Of a stretch of 64,000 nucleotides of DNA, positions 7,902 through 16,048 are shown piece by piece. The stretch is taken from contig CAVRND010000027.1 in NCBI GenBank assembly GCA_963722495.1, positions 62,001-126,000 of the forward strand, given 5' to 3'. Under the pieces are notes generated by a model, which did no database searches, was not told the DNA's origin, and worked only from the letters and a program-made list of their open reading frames with translations. A program made the position numbers and the translations under genes. The DNA is from Hyphomicrobium_A sp963722495 (lineage in GTDB: Bacteria; Pseudomonadota; Alphaproteobacteria; Rhizobiales; Hyphomicrobiaceae). Positions within the stretch are counted from its first letter, which is position 1, and each line of letters starts with the position of its first letter.

Positions 7902-9347
7902 TCAAACTGCGCGTATTCGCGACTGGCCGACTGTCACATCCGACAGACCCGGCGCCTGCGCCAGTGACGGGTCTATTCTGTGAGTAGAATTCTCCGCCGC
8001 CTCCGGGACGCCCACCCCGGCAATCCCACTGACATCAATTTTCTCCTTCGCAAGATGACCTTCGCTTGCCGTGACGGCGCTCGTTTCAGCTGAGGAAGCG
8101 CGGCCTTTCTTGTCTGACATTTTCGTCCTCGGCACGAATTGCGTCCGCGTGAGGGGTACGCCCTTGGGAAACACCACCTCTCGAGCCGGATCCGGTAGTT
8201 CGATGCCCCCCTCGATCAGCGCATTTTTGGAAAGCCGCAACAATGCGGAATTGATCTTATTTGGTGCGAAGGTTGCGCTGTCGAACCAATAGTAGATGCG
8301 CAGGTTCACGGTCGCATCGCCGAGCGTGTCGACAAGGACAAGCGGTTCGGGTTCGTCAAGGACTGCAGGGTGTGCGCGCAGGATCTCTGCAATTATGTTT
8401 TGTGCCTTTGCCGTCGACAAATCGTAACCGATGCCGATAGTAAATTCGGCCCGTCTGCTGGGCATGCTGGAGTAGTTTGTGATCGTGCTTTTGTAGATGA
8501 TCGCGTTGGGTATCTGCACGTGATTCCCGTCTAGCGTCAGCAAAACAGAGCTGCGTGTGTTGAGGTTCTGAACGATACCGGTATGCCCCGCGACCTCGAT
8601 CAGATCCCCGGTCCTGAAGGGATTGCGGACGCTCAAGAGGATACTGGCGAGGAAGTTCTCCGCGATATCCCGAAAGGCAAAGCCGACGATGATGCCTGCC
8701 AGACCGGTGCCACCGAGTATCGTCAGTGCCAGCCTGGTAAGGCCGGCCGCCTGCAACACGAAATACAGTCCGAGCAGAAAGATTGGGACAGAGAACGCGC
8801 GCACCACGATGCTCAACAGCAACGGCGCTTCGATGCGCGACCGAAAAAAGACGTAGGCGAGGATGGCTACTCCCTTAGACAGCAACCACGTGGCCGCGAG
8901 GATGACGAGGGCGAGCGCGAAAAGCGGCCACGTTTGAACCGCCTGATCGTATAGCCGTACAATCTCATCACGGGTTCGACCGAAGGTCGACTTCAAGTCA
9001 GTCTCAACTTTGATGCGATTGACGACGGCGATCGTGCCTTCGACTTTCTCGGCCAGAGTGCCGGCCCAGTTTCGCTGCTCGACAGTCTGCGCGGCGCCAT
9101 CGAGTGTTACTATGCCGCCCTGAACGGCGACGTCGGGCCACGCATACCAGCCGGTCGCAGTAAGAATGCGCTCCAGACGTTCGGCTATCGCAGCATCGTC
9201 GGCAGCGGGTACGACCTCAACCTTTTCTTGAGCCATCGGCGCCGAAGGCTCTTGCGCCAATGCATCGCCTGTTGGCACGAGCAACAGAGCCAGCATGATC
9301 ACAAGCGCCTTGCACGCTCCATCCATGAACCGAAGGGTGATTGGCAT
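7902..9347 (-). CDS. Mechanosensitive channel, MscS family, with periplasmic BON domain
   Basis: 481 residues. A signal peptide (about 1-31, cut after GDALA) is followed by a BON domain near 50-115 (LTATGWYAWPDVAVQGGIVT, IAVVNRIKV), four predicted transmembrane helices near 140-230 and the MscS pore and beta domain (GTGLAGIIVGFAFRDIAENF, NPFRTGDLIEVAG, TRSSVLLTLDGNHVQIPN). The C-terminal tail of about 70 residues is Ser/Ala-rich and likely disordered. MscS channels release osmolytes on hypo-osmotic shock; the BON domain may bind lipid or envelope. It is the first gene of a tight operon with the microprotein and DUF421. ATG at 9345-9347. Confidence 0.93.
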   Translation of the reverse strand: MPITLRFMDGACKALVIMLALLLVPTGDALAQEPSAPMAQEKVEVVPAADDAAIAERLERILTATGWYAWPDVAVQGGIVTLDGAAQTVEQRNWAGTLAEKVEGTIAVVNRIKVETDLKSTFGRTRDEIVRLYDQAVQTWPLFALALVILAATWLLSKGVAILAYVFFRSRIEAPLLLSIVVRAFSVPIFLLGLYFVLQAAGLTRLALTILGGTGLAGIIVGFAFRDIAENFLASILLSVRNPFRTGDLIEVAGHTGIVQNLNTRSSVLLTLDGNHVQIPNAIIYKSTITNYSSMPSRRAEFTIGIGYDLSTAKAQNIIAEILRAHPAVLDEPEPLVLVDTLGDATVNLRIYYWFDSATFAPNKINSALLRLSKNALIEGGIELPDPAREVVFPKGVPLTRTQFVPRTKMSDKKGRASSAETSAVTASEGHLAKEKIDVSGIAGVGVPEAAENSTHRIDPSLAQAPGLSDVTVGQSRIRAV

Positions 9348-9540
9348 TGTCCCGCTCGCATTACCTTCTTGAATAGGGAGATTTCGACAGTGCTCCTAGG
9401 TCAAACCGCAGCGGAACGCTTGCGTTCCCCGCGCAACGGCGATTTCCGAAATTGACTTCTACGCCCGCTTGGAAGTCGGAGCGCGTTAACTACGCATTCA
9501 AAGCGCAAATTGGGAGAGGGTGAGGACACCGCGTGGCGAT

Positions 9541-10854
9541 TCAGCTCCGCGAGGCCAAGGCAGTACCGCCCGTCTCCACGACGCGTTCAAAGCGTGCGTA
9601 GGCGAGTCGGATCTGCGCGATATCTCTCGGCGCCCGCAACGCGCGCTCGGCTTCTTCGAGGACCAGGCGCCCTTGCAATTCCAACGCCGCGAGCCGCTCG
9701 GCGGAGCGCTCGCACGCGGCAACCTTCGCCAGAACATCCAGAAGCTTCGAGAGGATGGCAGGCGTTCCTTTGGAATGATGCCGTATCGTGTCGAACGTAG
9801 TGTCCAGGAGTTCCTCATAGCGCAGACTGGGGACCAGCAGAGCGCAACTGCCGCTGCGATTCACCACCCCGCTGGGCAGCTGCAGCGCCGCGAGTTCGCA
9901 CAACGCCGCTCCCAGACGATCAAGCACGATCATCGCGGTGTACGGATCATTGACGCCAGGCGACAGCGCGCGGATTGCGACCTCGACCAGCTGAGTCGTG
10001 GAATAATCGATGCCAAGATCGCCGCGCCGCTGCGAACCAAGCGCGGTCGCTCGGCGGATTGCCTCTTCGACATCCTCGACGTCGGGCTTGACGAGGGCGA
10101 TCGGTGCGGATGGAAAGACGTAGTCTCCTTCGCGAACCAAAAGACGGATAGCAGCACCGTGCTCTGCAGCCCAGTCGGCCAGTCCGTCTTGGTCAAGCTG
10201 CTGTAGATAGCCTGATCGTGGATCGATCACCTGCACGGCGCCGTCCCAATAACCAGAGGGCGGGCTTTCTTCCTCTTCCACCGCGTCGTCTTTCAACTTC
10301 TGCAGCGCGCAATGCAGATCGTCACTGACGAGATCGATAACCGTGTCGACGTTTATCCGACCCGCCATATGGGCAACGAACCACACCAAAGTTGCGATGC
10401 ACACGAATGCCAGAAGGAGGCCGATGGTGAGTGAAAGATGAGGGACAAACTGTCCTTCATCAGTCGTTCGGATGGTGCGCAACACCATGAGCGCGTATGC
10501 GAAGGTGCTTACGAACGCGCCGAGCGCAAACTGATTGCCGCGATCGCGTGTGAAGTTGCGCAGAAGCCGCGGTCCCATCTGTCCCGCGGCCAGGGAGAGC
10601 GCGGCGATCGTAATCGAGAATACCGTTCCGGCGACGCCGATAGCCGAAGACGCAATGGCGCCTAGAAGGGTTCGGGCGCCGGTTGGTCCCCCGTTATAAA
10701 GCCATCCTTCGAGCAGCCACTCGGGCAGAACTCCGCTTCGATCAAGGCGCACGGAGACGAATGCCGCAAGGATAGAGGCGAGAACCATCGCGGCGGGGAC
10801 GACCCAGAACGCCTCTCTCGCGTCGCTGATCAGCTTGCGCACTCGAGCAATCAA
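9541..10854 (-). CDS. DUF2254 membrane protein
   Basis: 437 residues from a TTG start supported by AAGGA 7 nt upstream. Four transmembrane helices occupy the first 170 residues (FWVVPAAMVLASILAAFVSV, AGTVFSITIAALSLAAGQMG, SLTIGLLLAFVCIATLVWFV). A soluble C-terminal domain follows with SYGLD-type motifs (RGDLGIDYSTTQLVEVAIRA, LSPGVNDPYTAM). The family is common in bacteria and its function is not established. It is divergent from the FNT-family gene, with a shared intergenic promoter region of about 125 bp, and upstream of the MscS gene with a 193-bp gap. Confidence 0.9.
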   Translation of the reverse strand: MIARVRKLISDAREAFWVVPAAMVLASILAAFVSVRLDRSGVLPEWLLEGWLYNGGPTGARTLLGAIASSAIGVAGTVFSITIAALSLAAGQMGPRLLRNFTRDRGNQFALGAFVSTFAYALMVLRTIRTTDEGQFVPHLSLTIGLLLAFVCIATLVWFVAHMAGRINVDTVIDLVSDDLHCALQKLKDDAVEEEESPPSGYWDGAVQVIDPRSGYLQQLDQDGLADWAAEHGAAIRLLVREGDYVFPSAPIALVKPDVEDVEEAIRRATALGSQRRGDLGIDYSTTQLVEVAIRALSPGVNDPYTAMIVLDRLGAALCELAALQLPSGVVNRSGSCALLVPSLRYEELLDTTFDTIRHHSKGTPAILSKLLDVLAKVAACERSAERLAALELQGRLVLEEAERALRAPRDIAQIRLAYARFERVVETGGTALASRS

Positions 10855-10981
10855 ATCGTTGTCCTTCCGAAATTGCCGTCTTGTTAGCGCTGCGCAGACC
10901 TGGCCAACGGATGAAGCTATAGTGTCAGTACTAAATCACGAAGCTGTAAGGGCCACACAATGTAGGAAGGCGAGGAATAAC

Positions 10982-11860
10982 TTGGCGAACAATAAGGGTG
11001 GCTCAAAATCAGAAGCGGGAAAGCCGACCCCGGTCGCGGGCGAAGGCCTCAGCCGCGAAGAGACAAAGCACGTCAAGGAATCCGCTCGCCCCCGGGCTGC
11101 GGTCGTCTACGAGATCGTGCGCACTGAAGGGGAGGCCGAGCTAGTCCGACCGGCTTCAGCCCTTTGGTGGTCGGGCGTGGCGGCAGGCATCTCGATTGGC
11201 TTTTCATTTCTCACCGAGGCAGCCCTGGCCGCTCACTTACCTTCTTCGGACTGGCAGCCACTCGTTGCCAAGCTTGGTTACGCCGTGGGATTCCTGATCG
11301 TCATCCTCGGACGCCAACAGCTGTTCACCGAGAATGTTTTGACCGCGGTACTGCCCGTCATTTCTCGCCGGAGGCTCGACTGGGTCATAAGCTTAGGTCG
11401 ACTTTGGGGCATCGTCCTGGTCGCCAATGTCGTTGGCTGCTTGGTCTTCGCACTCGCGCTTTCGTTTTTGCCAATCGTCGGCCCGGACATAAAGCATGAA
11501 CTCACGCAAATTGTCCTGCGGCTCATGCAGAACACGCCCGCCGAGATGTTCGCTAAGGGCATCGGAGCTGGCTGGATCATCGCGGCTCTGGTTTGGATAC
11601 TCGCTTCGAGCGAAGGCATGCAGTTCTTCATCATCGGACTGCTGACCTATCTGATCGCCCTGTTCGGATTTACCCACATCGTAGCGGGGACAGCGGAGGC
11701 GCTTTACGGGGTGCTCACAGGAGTCACTCCGTTCGGGCAAGCATTCGGAGGCTTTTTCCTACCGACGCTTGCCGGCAACATATTCGGAGGAACCGTACTG
11801 TTCTCGGTATTGAGCTACGCTCAGGTGCGCGAAGAAATTTCGGCGACAAAAGGCCGGTAG
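10982..11860 (+). CDS. Formate/nitrite transporter (FNT) family channel, YfdC-like
   Basis: 292 residues from TTG 10982, chosen because GAGG lies 6 nt upstream; an open frame extends back to 10835 but would overlap the divergent DUF2254 start. The long charged N-terminus is followed by six membrane segments with FNT features (GVAAGISIGFSFLTEAALAA, GRQQLFTENVLTAVLP, AKGIGAGWIIAALVWI, GFTHIVAGTAEALYG, FFLPTLAGNIFGGTVLF). The family conducts small monocarboxylates, nitrite or hydrosulfide. The LFTENVLTAVLP and GNIFGG patterns resemble the YfdC subgroup, whose substrate is unknown. It is convergent with the trehalose synthase gene. Confidence 0.9.
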   Translation: MANNKGGSKSEAGKPTPVAGEGLSREETKHVKESARPRAAVVYEIVRTEGEAELVRPASALWWSGVAAGISIGFSFLTEAALAAHLPSSDWQPLVAKLGYAVGFLIVILGRQQLFTENVLTAVLPVISRRRLDWVISLGRLWGIVLVANVVGCLVFALALSFLPIVGPDIKHELTQIVLRLMQNTPAEMFAKGIGAGWIIAALVWILASSEGMQFFIIGLLTYLIALFGFTHIVAGTAEALYGVLTGVTPFGQAFGGFFLPTLAGNIFGGTVLFSVLSYAQVREEISATKGR

Positions 11861-11910
11861 ACGCTAATGGCTAGCGCGGGCGTGCGCCCACCTAAGGCGA
11901 GGCCAGGTCG

Positions 11911-14139
11911 TCATGCGTCCGTTGGCCGTTGCTCTACTAGATCAAGCACGCGCCTGCGCTTGCGGTATCGCGCGGCATCGAGAAGTATGTGACCCGCCCA
12001 CCGATAGACATTTCGTTCCTTAACGAGTGAGCGCATGAGCCGCATTCGCTCCCGCTGCTCGTTTGTCGGCATCTTCAATGCTTCATTGATGGCTTCGCCG
12101 AGGCCGTGTGCGTCGTAAGGGTTCACGATGAGCGCTTCCGACAATTCGCGCGAAGCGCCCGCAAAGTGCGACAGCACAAGCACGCCCTGTTCGTCGTCCC
12201 GCGAAGCGACAAACTCCTTGGCTACGAGGTTCATGCCGTCGTGAAGACTGCTGACCACGCAGACATCGGCAGCCCGAAACAACCGGAAGACTTCATCAGG
12301 CTCGTGATGGCGGATGATAAGCCGGATCGGCTCATACCCGTCTCGTCCGTACTTGAGGTTGATGGTCTGCGCGAGGCTGACGGCTTCCTCCTGGAGGTGG
12401 CGGTAGCTATCGAGTTTGCTGCGCGACGGTGCGGCGGCCTGAATGAAGACAAACCTGCCGAGCCATTCGGGATGCCGCGACAGCAACTCGTCGATCGCGC
12501 GAATGCGGTTGAGCACCCCTTTCGTATAGTCGAAGCGTTCGACGCCGACGCCGATGCGCACGTCTTCAGCTAAGCCCAGCTCGTCACGAACGGCTTGCCG
12601 GCAGTCGGCCACCGGGGGTTGCTTCGCCAGCGCCTGCGGCGGCCATTCGATCGAGATCGGGTACGGCCGGATGATGGTTTCGTGCCCACCCAAGGTGACC
12701 GACCCTAGTTCCCGGTCAATACGGGCCTCGATGAAGCGGTCCACAGTTTCGAGGAAGTTGTTGCAGTGGAACTGCGTGTGAAAACCGAGGATCGTACTCC
12801 CTAGGAGGCCGCTGATGATCTCTTCCTTGAAGGGGCAGATGCTGAACGTCTCGGCGTTCGGCCACGGTATGTGCCAGAAGGTGATGATCGTGGCGCGCGG
12901 CAGGCGCTGTTTCAGCAAGCGCGGCAGGATCGCAAAATGATAATCCTGTACAAGGATGATAGGCTCCTCCGACTTTGCCTCCCGCGCCGCAGCGTCGGCG
13001 AACAGTTCGTTGACTTCTTGGTAAGACTGCCAGTCCGTCGCGCGAAAATGGGGCGGAACGAATGAGATATGGCAGAGCGGCCAGAGTCCTTCGTTTGCGA
13101 AGCCGTAATAGTACCCGTTCTGCTGGTCCTCGCTCAGCCATATGCGCCGGAGTGTGTAGGCCGGGGCGTCAGGGGGAACCGCGATGCGGTCCTGGGCGTC
13201 GACGGTTTCCCGATCGGCCGTCCCGCTCCCGTGAGCAACCCACGTCCCTCCACATGCCCGCATCACCGGCTCGAGAGCGGCCACGAGACCGCTAGCGGGA
13301 ATTTGCATTTCAATGCCACCGGCCGTTCGGTTATGGATGTAAGGCTCGCGGTTCGATACGACCAGTACCTCGGCGTTGGGGAGCTCCTGCCCCAGCAGGA
13401 CTCGTAGCGTCTGCGGCGACCATTCGACCTGAATGCCCTCGGCCAACGGTGGTGCACGCTGCATGTTGCGCACCATCTGACGCAACTCGGATCCAAGAAG
13501 TGGATCGGTGCGCCTTGAGCCCGGCACATAGGGAGCGGTACCTGTGGCCTCGGCGATCGTCTGACGTATCGCGCCGAGCCACTGGCGCGAAATGTGGAAC
13601 ACCGAGAGCGTAGCAAGTGCCACTAGCGCGAGACCTGCGCCCGCTATCGCCAGCGCCCAGTACAACCGGGCCTGCGCCGCGCGGCTTTCCGCAAAGCTCA
13701 GATCGTGTAGGACCGCCAGGTGCCCAACCGCACCTTTGGCGCCGACGATAGGAAAGGACGCGACAAGTATGCGGTTGCCGTCACTTTCGATCGTAGAGAT
13801 TGTGCTCGCTTCGCCGCGCGCCAGCGACCCACACGCAAAGGCGGACGGCATGAGCTTAGTGGCGAAGCGAAGCTCGCCGTCGTTCTCGCAATAGCCGACC
13901 GCGAGCAGCTTCTCATCTTCAGTCAGCTGCTCGAACAGGGCAGCCAGCGCCGGGCTGCCTCCCAATGCAAGCTGTCGCCCGACATAATCCTTGATCGAAA
14001 GGAACACGAGCCGCGATCGGCCCTCCAGATCACGCTGAGACCACGAGTTGACCAGAACCGACGCCAGCGGCGCGAGCGCGAGCACAAGAATGACGATGGC
14101 GCCTATGGCCCCGGCTGCATAGCGTAGATAGGTCGGCAA
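11911..14139 (-). CDS. Membrane-anchored trehalose-6-phosphate synthase (GT20)
   Basis: 742 residues from a TTG with an excellent GAGGAG 5 nt upstream (an in-frame GTG at 14223 lacks one). The N-terminus has a transmembrane helix, an extracytoplasmic domain of about 110 residues (LVFLSIKDYVGRQLALGGSP; YCENDGELRFATKL; VASFPIVGAKGAVGHL), a second helix and a short linker, like a sensor input module. The GT20 domain follows: VVSNREPYIHNR, ILVQDYHFAILP, TFWHIPWPNAE, FHTQFHCNNFLE, GVERFDYTKG and SSLHDGMNLVAKEFVASR. It makes trehalose-6-P from UDP-glucose and glucose-6-P. The usual enzyme is soluble and about 470 residues, so this one carries some 250 extra. No otsB phosphatase is adjacent. Confidence 0.9.
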   Translation of the reverse strand: MPTYLRYAAGAIGAIVILVLALAPLASVLVNSWSQRDLEGRSRLVFLSIKDYVGRQLALGGSPALAALFEQLTEDEKLLAVGYCENDGELRFATKLMPSAFACGSLARGEASTISTIESDGNRILVASFPIVGAKGAVGHLAVLHDLSFAESRAAQARLYWALAIAGAGLALVALATLSVFHISRQWLGAIRQTIAEATGTAPYVPGSRRTDPLLGSELRQMVRNMQRAPPLAEGIQVEWSPQTLRVLLGQELPNAEVLVVSNREPYIHNRTAGGIEMQIPASGLVAALEPVMRACGGTWVAHGSGTADRETVDAQDRIAVPPDAPAYTLRRIWLSEDQQNGYYYGFANEGLWPLCHISFVPPHFRATDWQSYQEVNELFADAAAREAKSEEPIILVQDYHFAILPRLLKQRLPRATIITFWHIPWPNAETFSICPFKEEIISGLLGSTILGFHTQFHCNNFLETVDRFIEARIDRELGSVTLGGHETIIRPYPISIEWPPQALAKQPPVADCRQAVRDELGLAEDVRIGVGVERFDYTKGVLNRIRAIDELLSRHPEWLGRFVFIQAAAPSRSKLDSYRHLQEEAVSLAQTINLKYGRDGYEPIRLIIRHHEPDEVFRLFRAADVCVVSSLHDGMNLVAKEFVASRDDEQGVLVLSHFAGASRELSEALIVNPYDAHGLGEAINEALKMPTNEQRERMRLMRSLVKERNVYRWAGHILLDAARYRKRRRVLDLVEQRPTDA

Positions 14140-14244
14140 ACCTACTCCTCTTGCGTTTTGGCCGCGGTGTAACGCCGTTAGCACGTCACGTCGCCCCAAA
14201 GAACCAGACGCCGGTGAAGCCACTAAAGGCGGAGGATCCGGGCG

Positions 14245-14520
14245 CTAACCCGGGCGTTGCGGCCGGTTCTTGTGAATGATCGCGGCGATGATCAAGCTGA
14301 ACATGACAAGCCTGGTCAGGTAGTAGAGGGGCTCGAGTTCGTCGTCGGGGTGGTCCAGGGCGAGCAGGACACGCATCACCGCGTCCAGAGCGAAAGCGCC
14401 GGCGAAAAAGAGAAACAGAAGGTCGCGCGTCTGTGACCAGAATCGAAGGAAAAAGAGTGTGGCAACAAATGATGCCATCGCGACGGCGCCCATGAGCATG
14501 GGATAGATATCTGTGTTCAT
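14245..14520 (-). CDS. DUF5985-type small membrane protein
   Basis: 91 residues with three hydrophobic segments (AVAMASFVATLFFLRFWSQT, LLFLFFAGAFALDAVMRVLL, LVMFSLIIAAIIHKNR). FFLRFWSQTRDLLFLFFAGAF is the pattern I associate with DUF5985. Its ATG overlaps the stop of the next upstream gene (ATGA), so the two are translationally coupled. It lies 105 bp upstream of the trehalose synthase in the same direction. Function unknown. Confidence 0.75.
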   Translation of the reverse strand: MNTDIYPMLMGAVAMASFVATLFFLRFWSQTRDLLFLFFAGAFALDAVMRVLLALDHPDDELEPLYYLTRLVMFSLIIAAIIHKNRPQRPG

Positions 14521-14780
14521 CGGTCGGCGTCCCAGATCAGGCCATAGAGCAGCACCGTCATGGCAATAAGCGCCAGCGACACCCGGGCGATGGAAAGATC
14601 GATGTGAGGTACGACGATCTTGTCAACGACCAGCATAAGATTGTTGAGCGTCAGGCCGACGAAGCAGAGTCCGCTCCACAGCAACAGGCGGTATCCACCG
14701 CGAGCATATGCGTGCAGAAGCAGGTAGGCGCATATGGCGGCAGCCAGTGCGCATAGACCGAAAATGATAGGAGCCAGCAT
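14517..14780 (-). CDS. DUF5985-type small membrane protein, second member
   Basis: 87 residues with three hydrophobic segments (LAPIIFGLCALAAAICAYLL, LLWSGLCFVGLTLNNLMLVV, VSLALIAMTVLLYGLIWDAD). It is similar in size and topology to the adjacent 91-residue protein, so the two probably form a hetero-oligomer or arose by duplication. It overlaps both neighbours: its start lies in the TAATG junction with the upstream gene, and its stop in the ATGA junction with the downstream one. Function unknown. Confidence 0.75.
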   Translation of the reverse strand: MLAPIIFGLCALAAAICAYLLLHAYARGGYRLLLWSGLCFVGLTLNNLMLVVDKIVVPHIDLSIARVSLALIAMTVLLYGLIWDADR

Positions 14781-15157
14781 TATCGATCCTTTCGCAGTTT
14801 GAATGCTGCCGCGAACGCGCGTGCTCCCGCGGGCTTGGTGTGCACGAGGTTGGTCACCGGAATGAGGTGACGGGCATAGTGGGAGGCCAGTTTCTCCACG
14901 ATTTCACGCTGTCCGGCAGGCTCTCCGTTGAACCAAAAAAAACCATCGCCGCAGTCGAGCAGGCCGTCGTCACACAGCCGATCGAGAACCGGCTTTGCGT
15001 GGCTTTCATCGATGTAGAGTTGAGCCGCAACTCGGGAGAGGGTCCAGCGCTTCTCCGGCTGGTTGGCCAGAAGGATCAGCGCCTCGAGTTGAGCGATGGA
15101 GTCGATATACGTCAGTATGAATTCGCGCACGTCCGGCGAGATTAGCTCATCCGCCAT
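14780..15157 (-). CDS. Small winged-helix-like protein
   Basis: 125 residues, soluble. The central part (SIAQLEALILLANQPEKRWT, AAQLYIDESHAKPVLDRLCD, DGLLDCGDGFFWFN) reads like a winged-helix DNA-binding domain: two helices, a recognition-type helix, then a beta wing. It heads an overlapping three-gene unit with two DUF5985 membrane proteins and probably the trehalose synthase. Regulation of that unit is a plausible role but is inferred from position. ATG at 15157; only a weak ribosome binding site is visible. Confidence 0.65.
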   Translation of the reverse strand: MADELISPDVREFILTYIDSIAQLEALILLANQPEKRWTLSRVAAQLYIDESHAKPVLDRLCDDGLLDCGDGFFWFNGEPAGQREIVEKLASHYARHLIPVTNLVHTKPAGARAFAAAFKLRKDR

Positions 15158-16048
15158 AGGGCACCCGCCGTTGCATAAGTGCTATCACTGGGTCCCCTTA
15201 TTCCATCTATGCCGGGCGCGGCAGACTGATCGCTCCAAACGAATGCACCCATTCGGCGCGCCGGATACTAACGCGCGATGGCGCGCGTGTCATGTTGCCG
15301 GCGATGGCGCGCCGGATCGCTCGGAATTGGACGCTTTGACACCCTCCGATCCCTCGCACTATTGGGAGATGCCCACGCCAAGGCTGTCCCCCGATCTGTC
15401 CGGAAGCTCAGCGTTCCCACCACTGAAACAGGACTGACGTTCTGAATGACCTCACGATGGCACAGAAGTGGCGCCCGCCTCGCGCGGGTTCATTGAAGAG
15501 GCACGTCACCCGTCACGCCGCTACCGAGATCACGCGGCGCCTCGCATTCCAATACTCTAATCACAAGCACCCTGCTGAAGAGCGCCCCAGCGAAACCGCC
15601 TGTAACGCCGCAGAAAGGCACAGCAAACCCGGACGGCGGGGAACGCGTGCCGTGTGCGAGGGGTATGATGTGCACCCAGCTGACTGGCCCGCCGTCGGTT
15701 TGCGAGTGGAGCGTTGTCAATTTGGCTGCGAGGTCCGCCTTTGCGCCGCTGCTGAGCACGTCTGGCTGACCGCTGAGAGTTTCCGCATCCCATCCCGACG
15801 CAATCACAAACTCGATCCTCGAAGCACACTGGCCACCTAGAAATCGCGCCTCTCGCATTGGGTCAAGCCGCGCCTCGCGTCGACATCCGCGCGGCGTCAC
15901 AAGCCGAGTAAAAATTCGAAATTGTCGAAAAGTCCCTTCGCCGACATGCCATGTCTCTTAATCGGAACCCTCCCAACATGTCGACGGCTTCGAGCTGGCA
16001 TCGGCTGGCCTTTGACTTGGATCAAGCCGTCACGGGGAGGATACGAGC
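15158..16048. other. Long intergenic region without a convincing gene
   Basis: About 890 bases between the winged-helix gene and the TPP enzyme gene. Two opposing open frames overlap at 15457-15900 (127 aa plus, 136 aa minus). Neither has a recognisable domain, a good ribosome binding site or an alternating GC pattern, so I do not call them. The last 40 bases before 16049 hold GGGGAGGATACGAGC, a ribosome binding site for the TPP enzyme. The rest may be the remains of deleted genes. Confidence 0.5.

Noticed and set aside
11870..11900. Weak hairpin GGGCGTGCGCCC between convergent FNT and trehalose synthase genes
   Set aside because: Five-bp stem and no T-run; not enough to call a terminator.
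15490..15900. 136-residue minus-strand open frame
   Set aside because: No domain, poor ribosome binding site, opposed by a similar frame on the other strand; could be a remnant but not supported.
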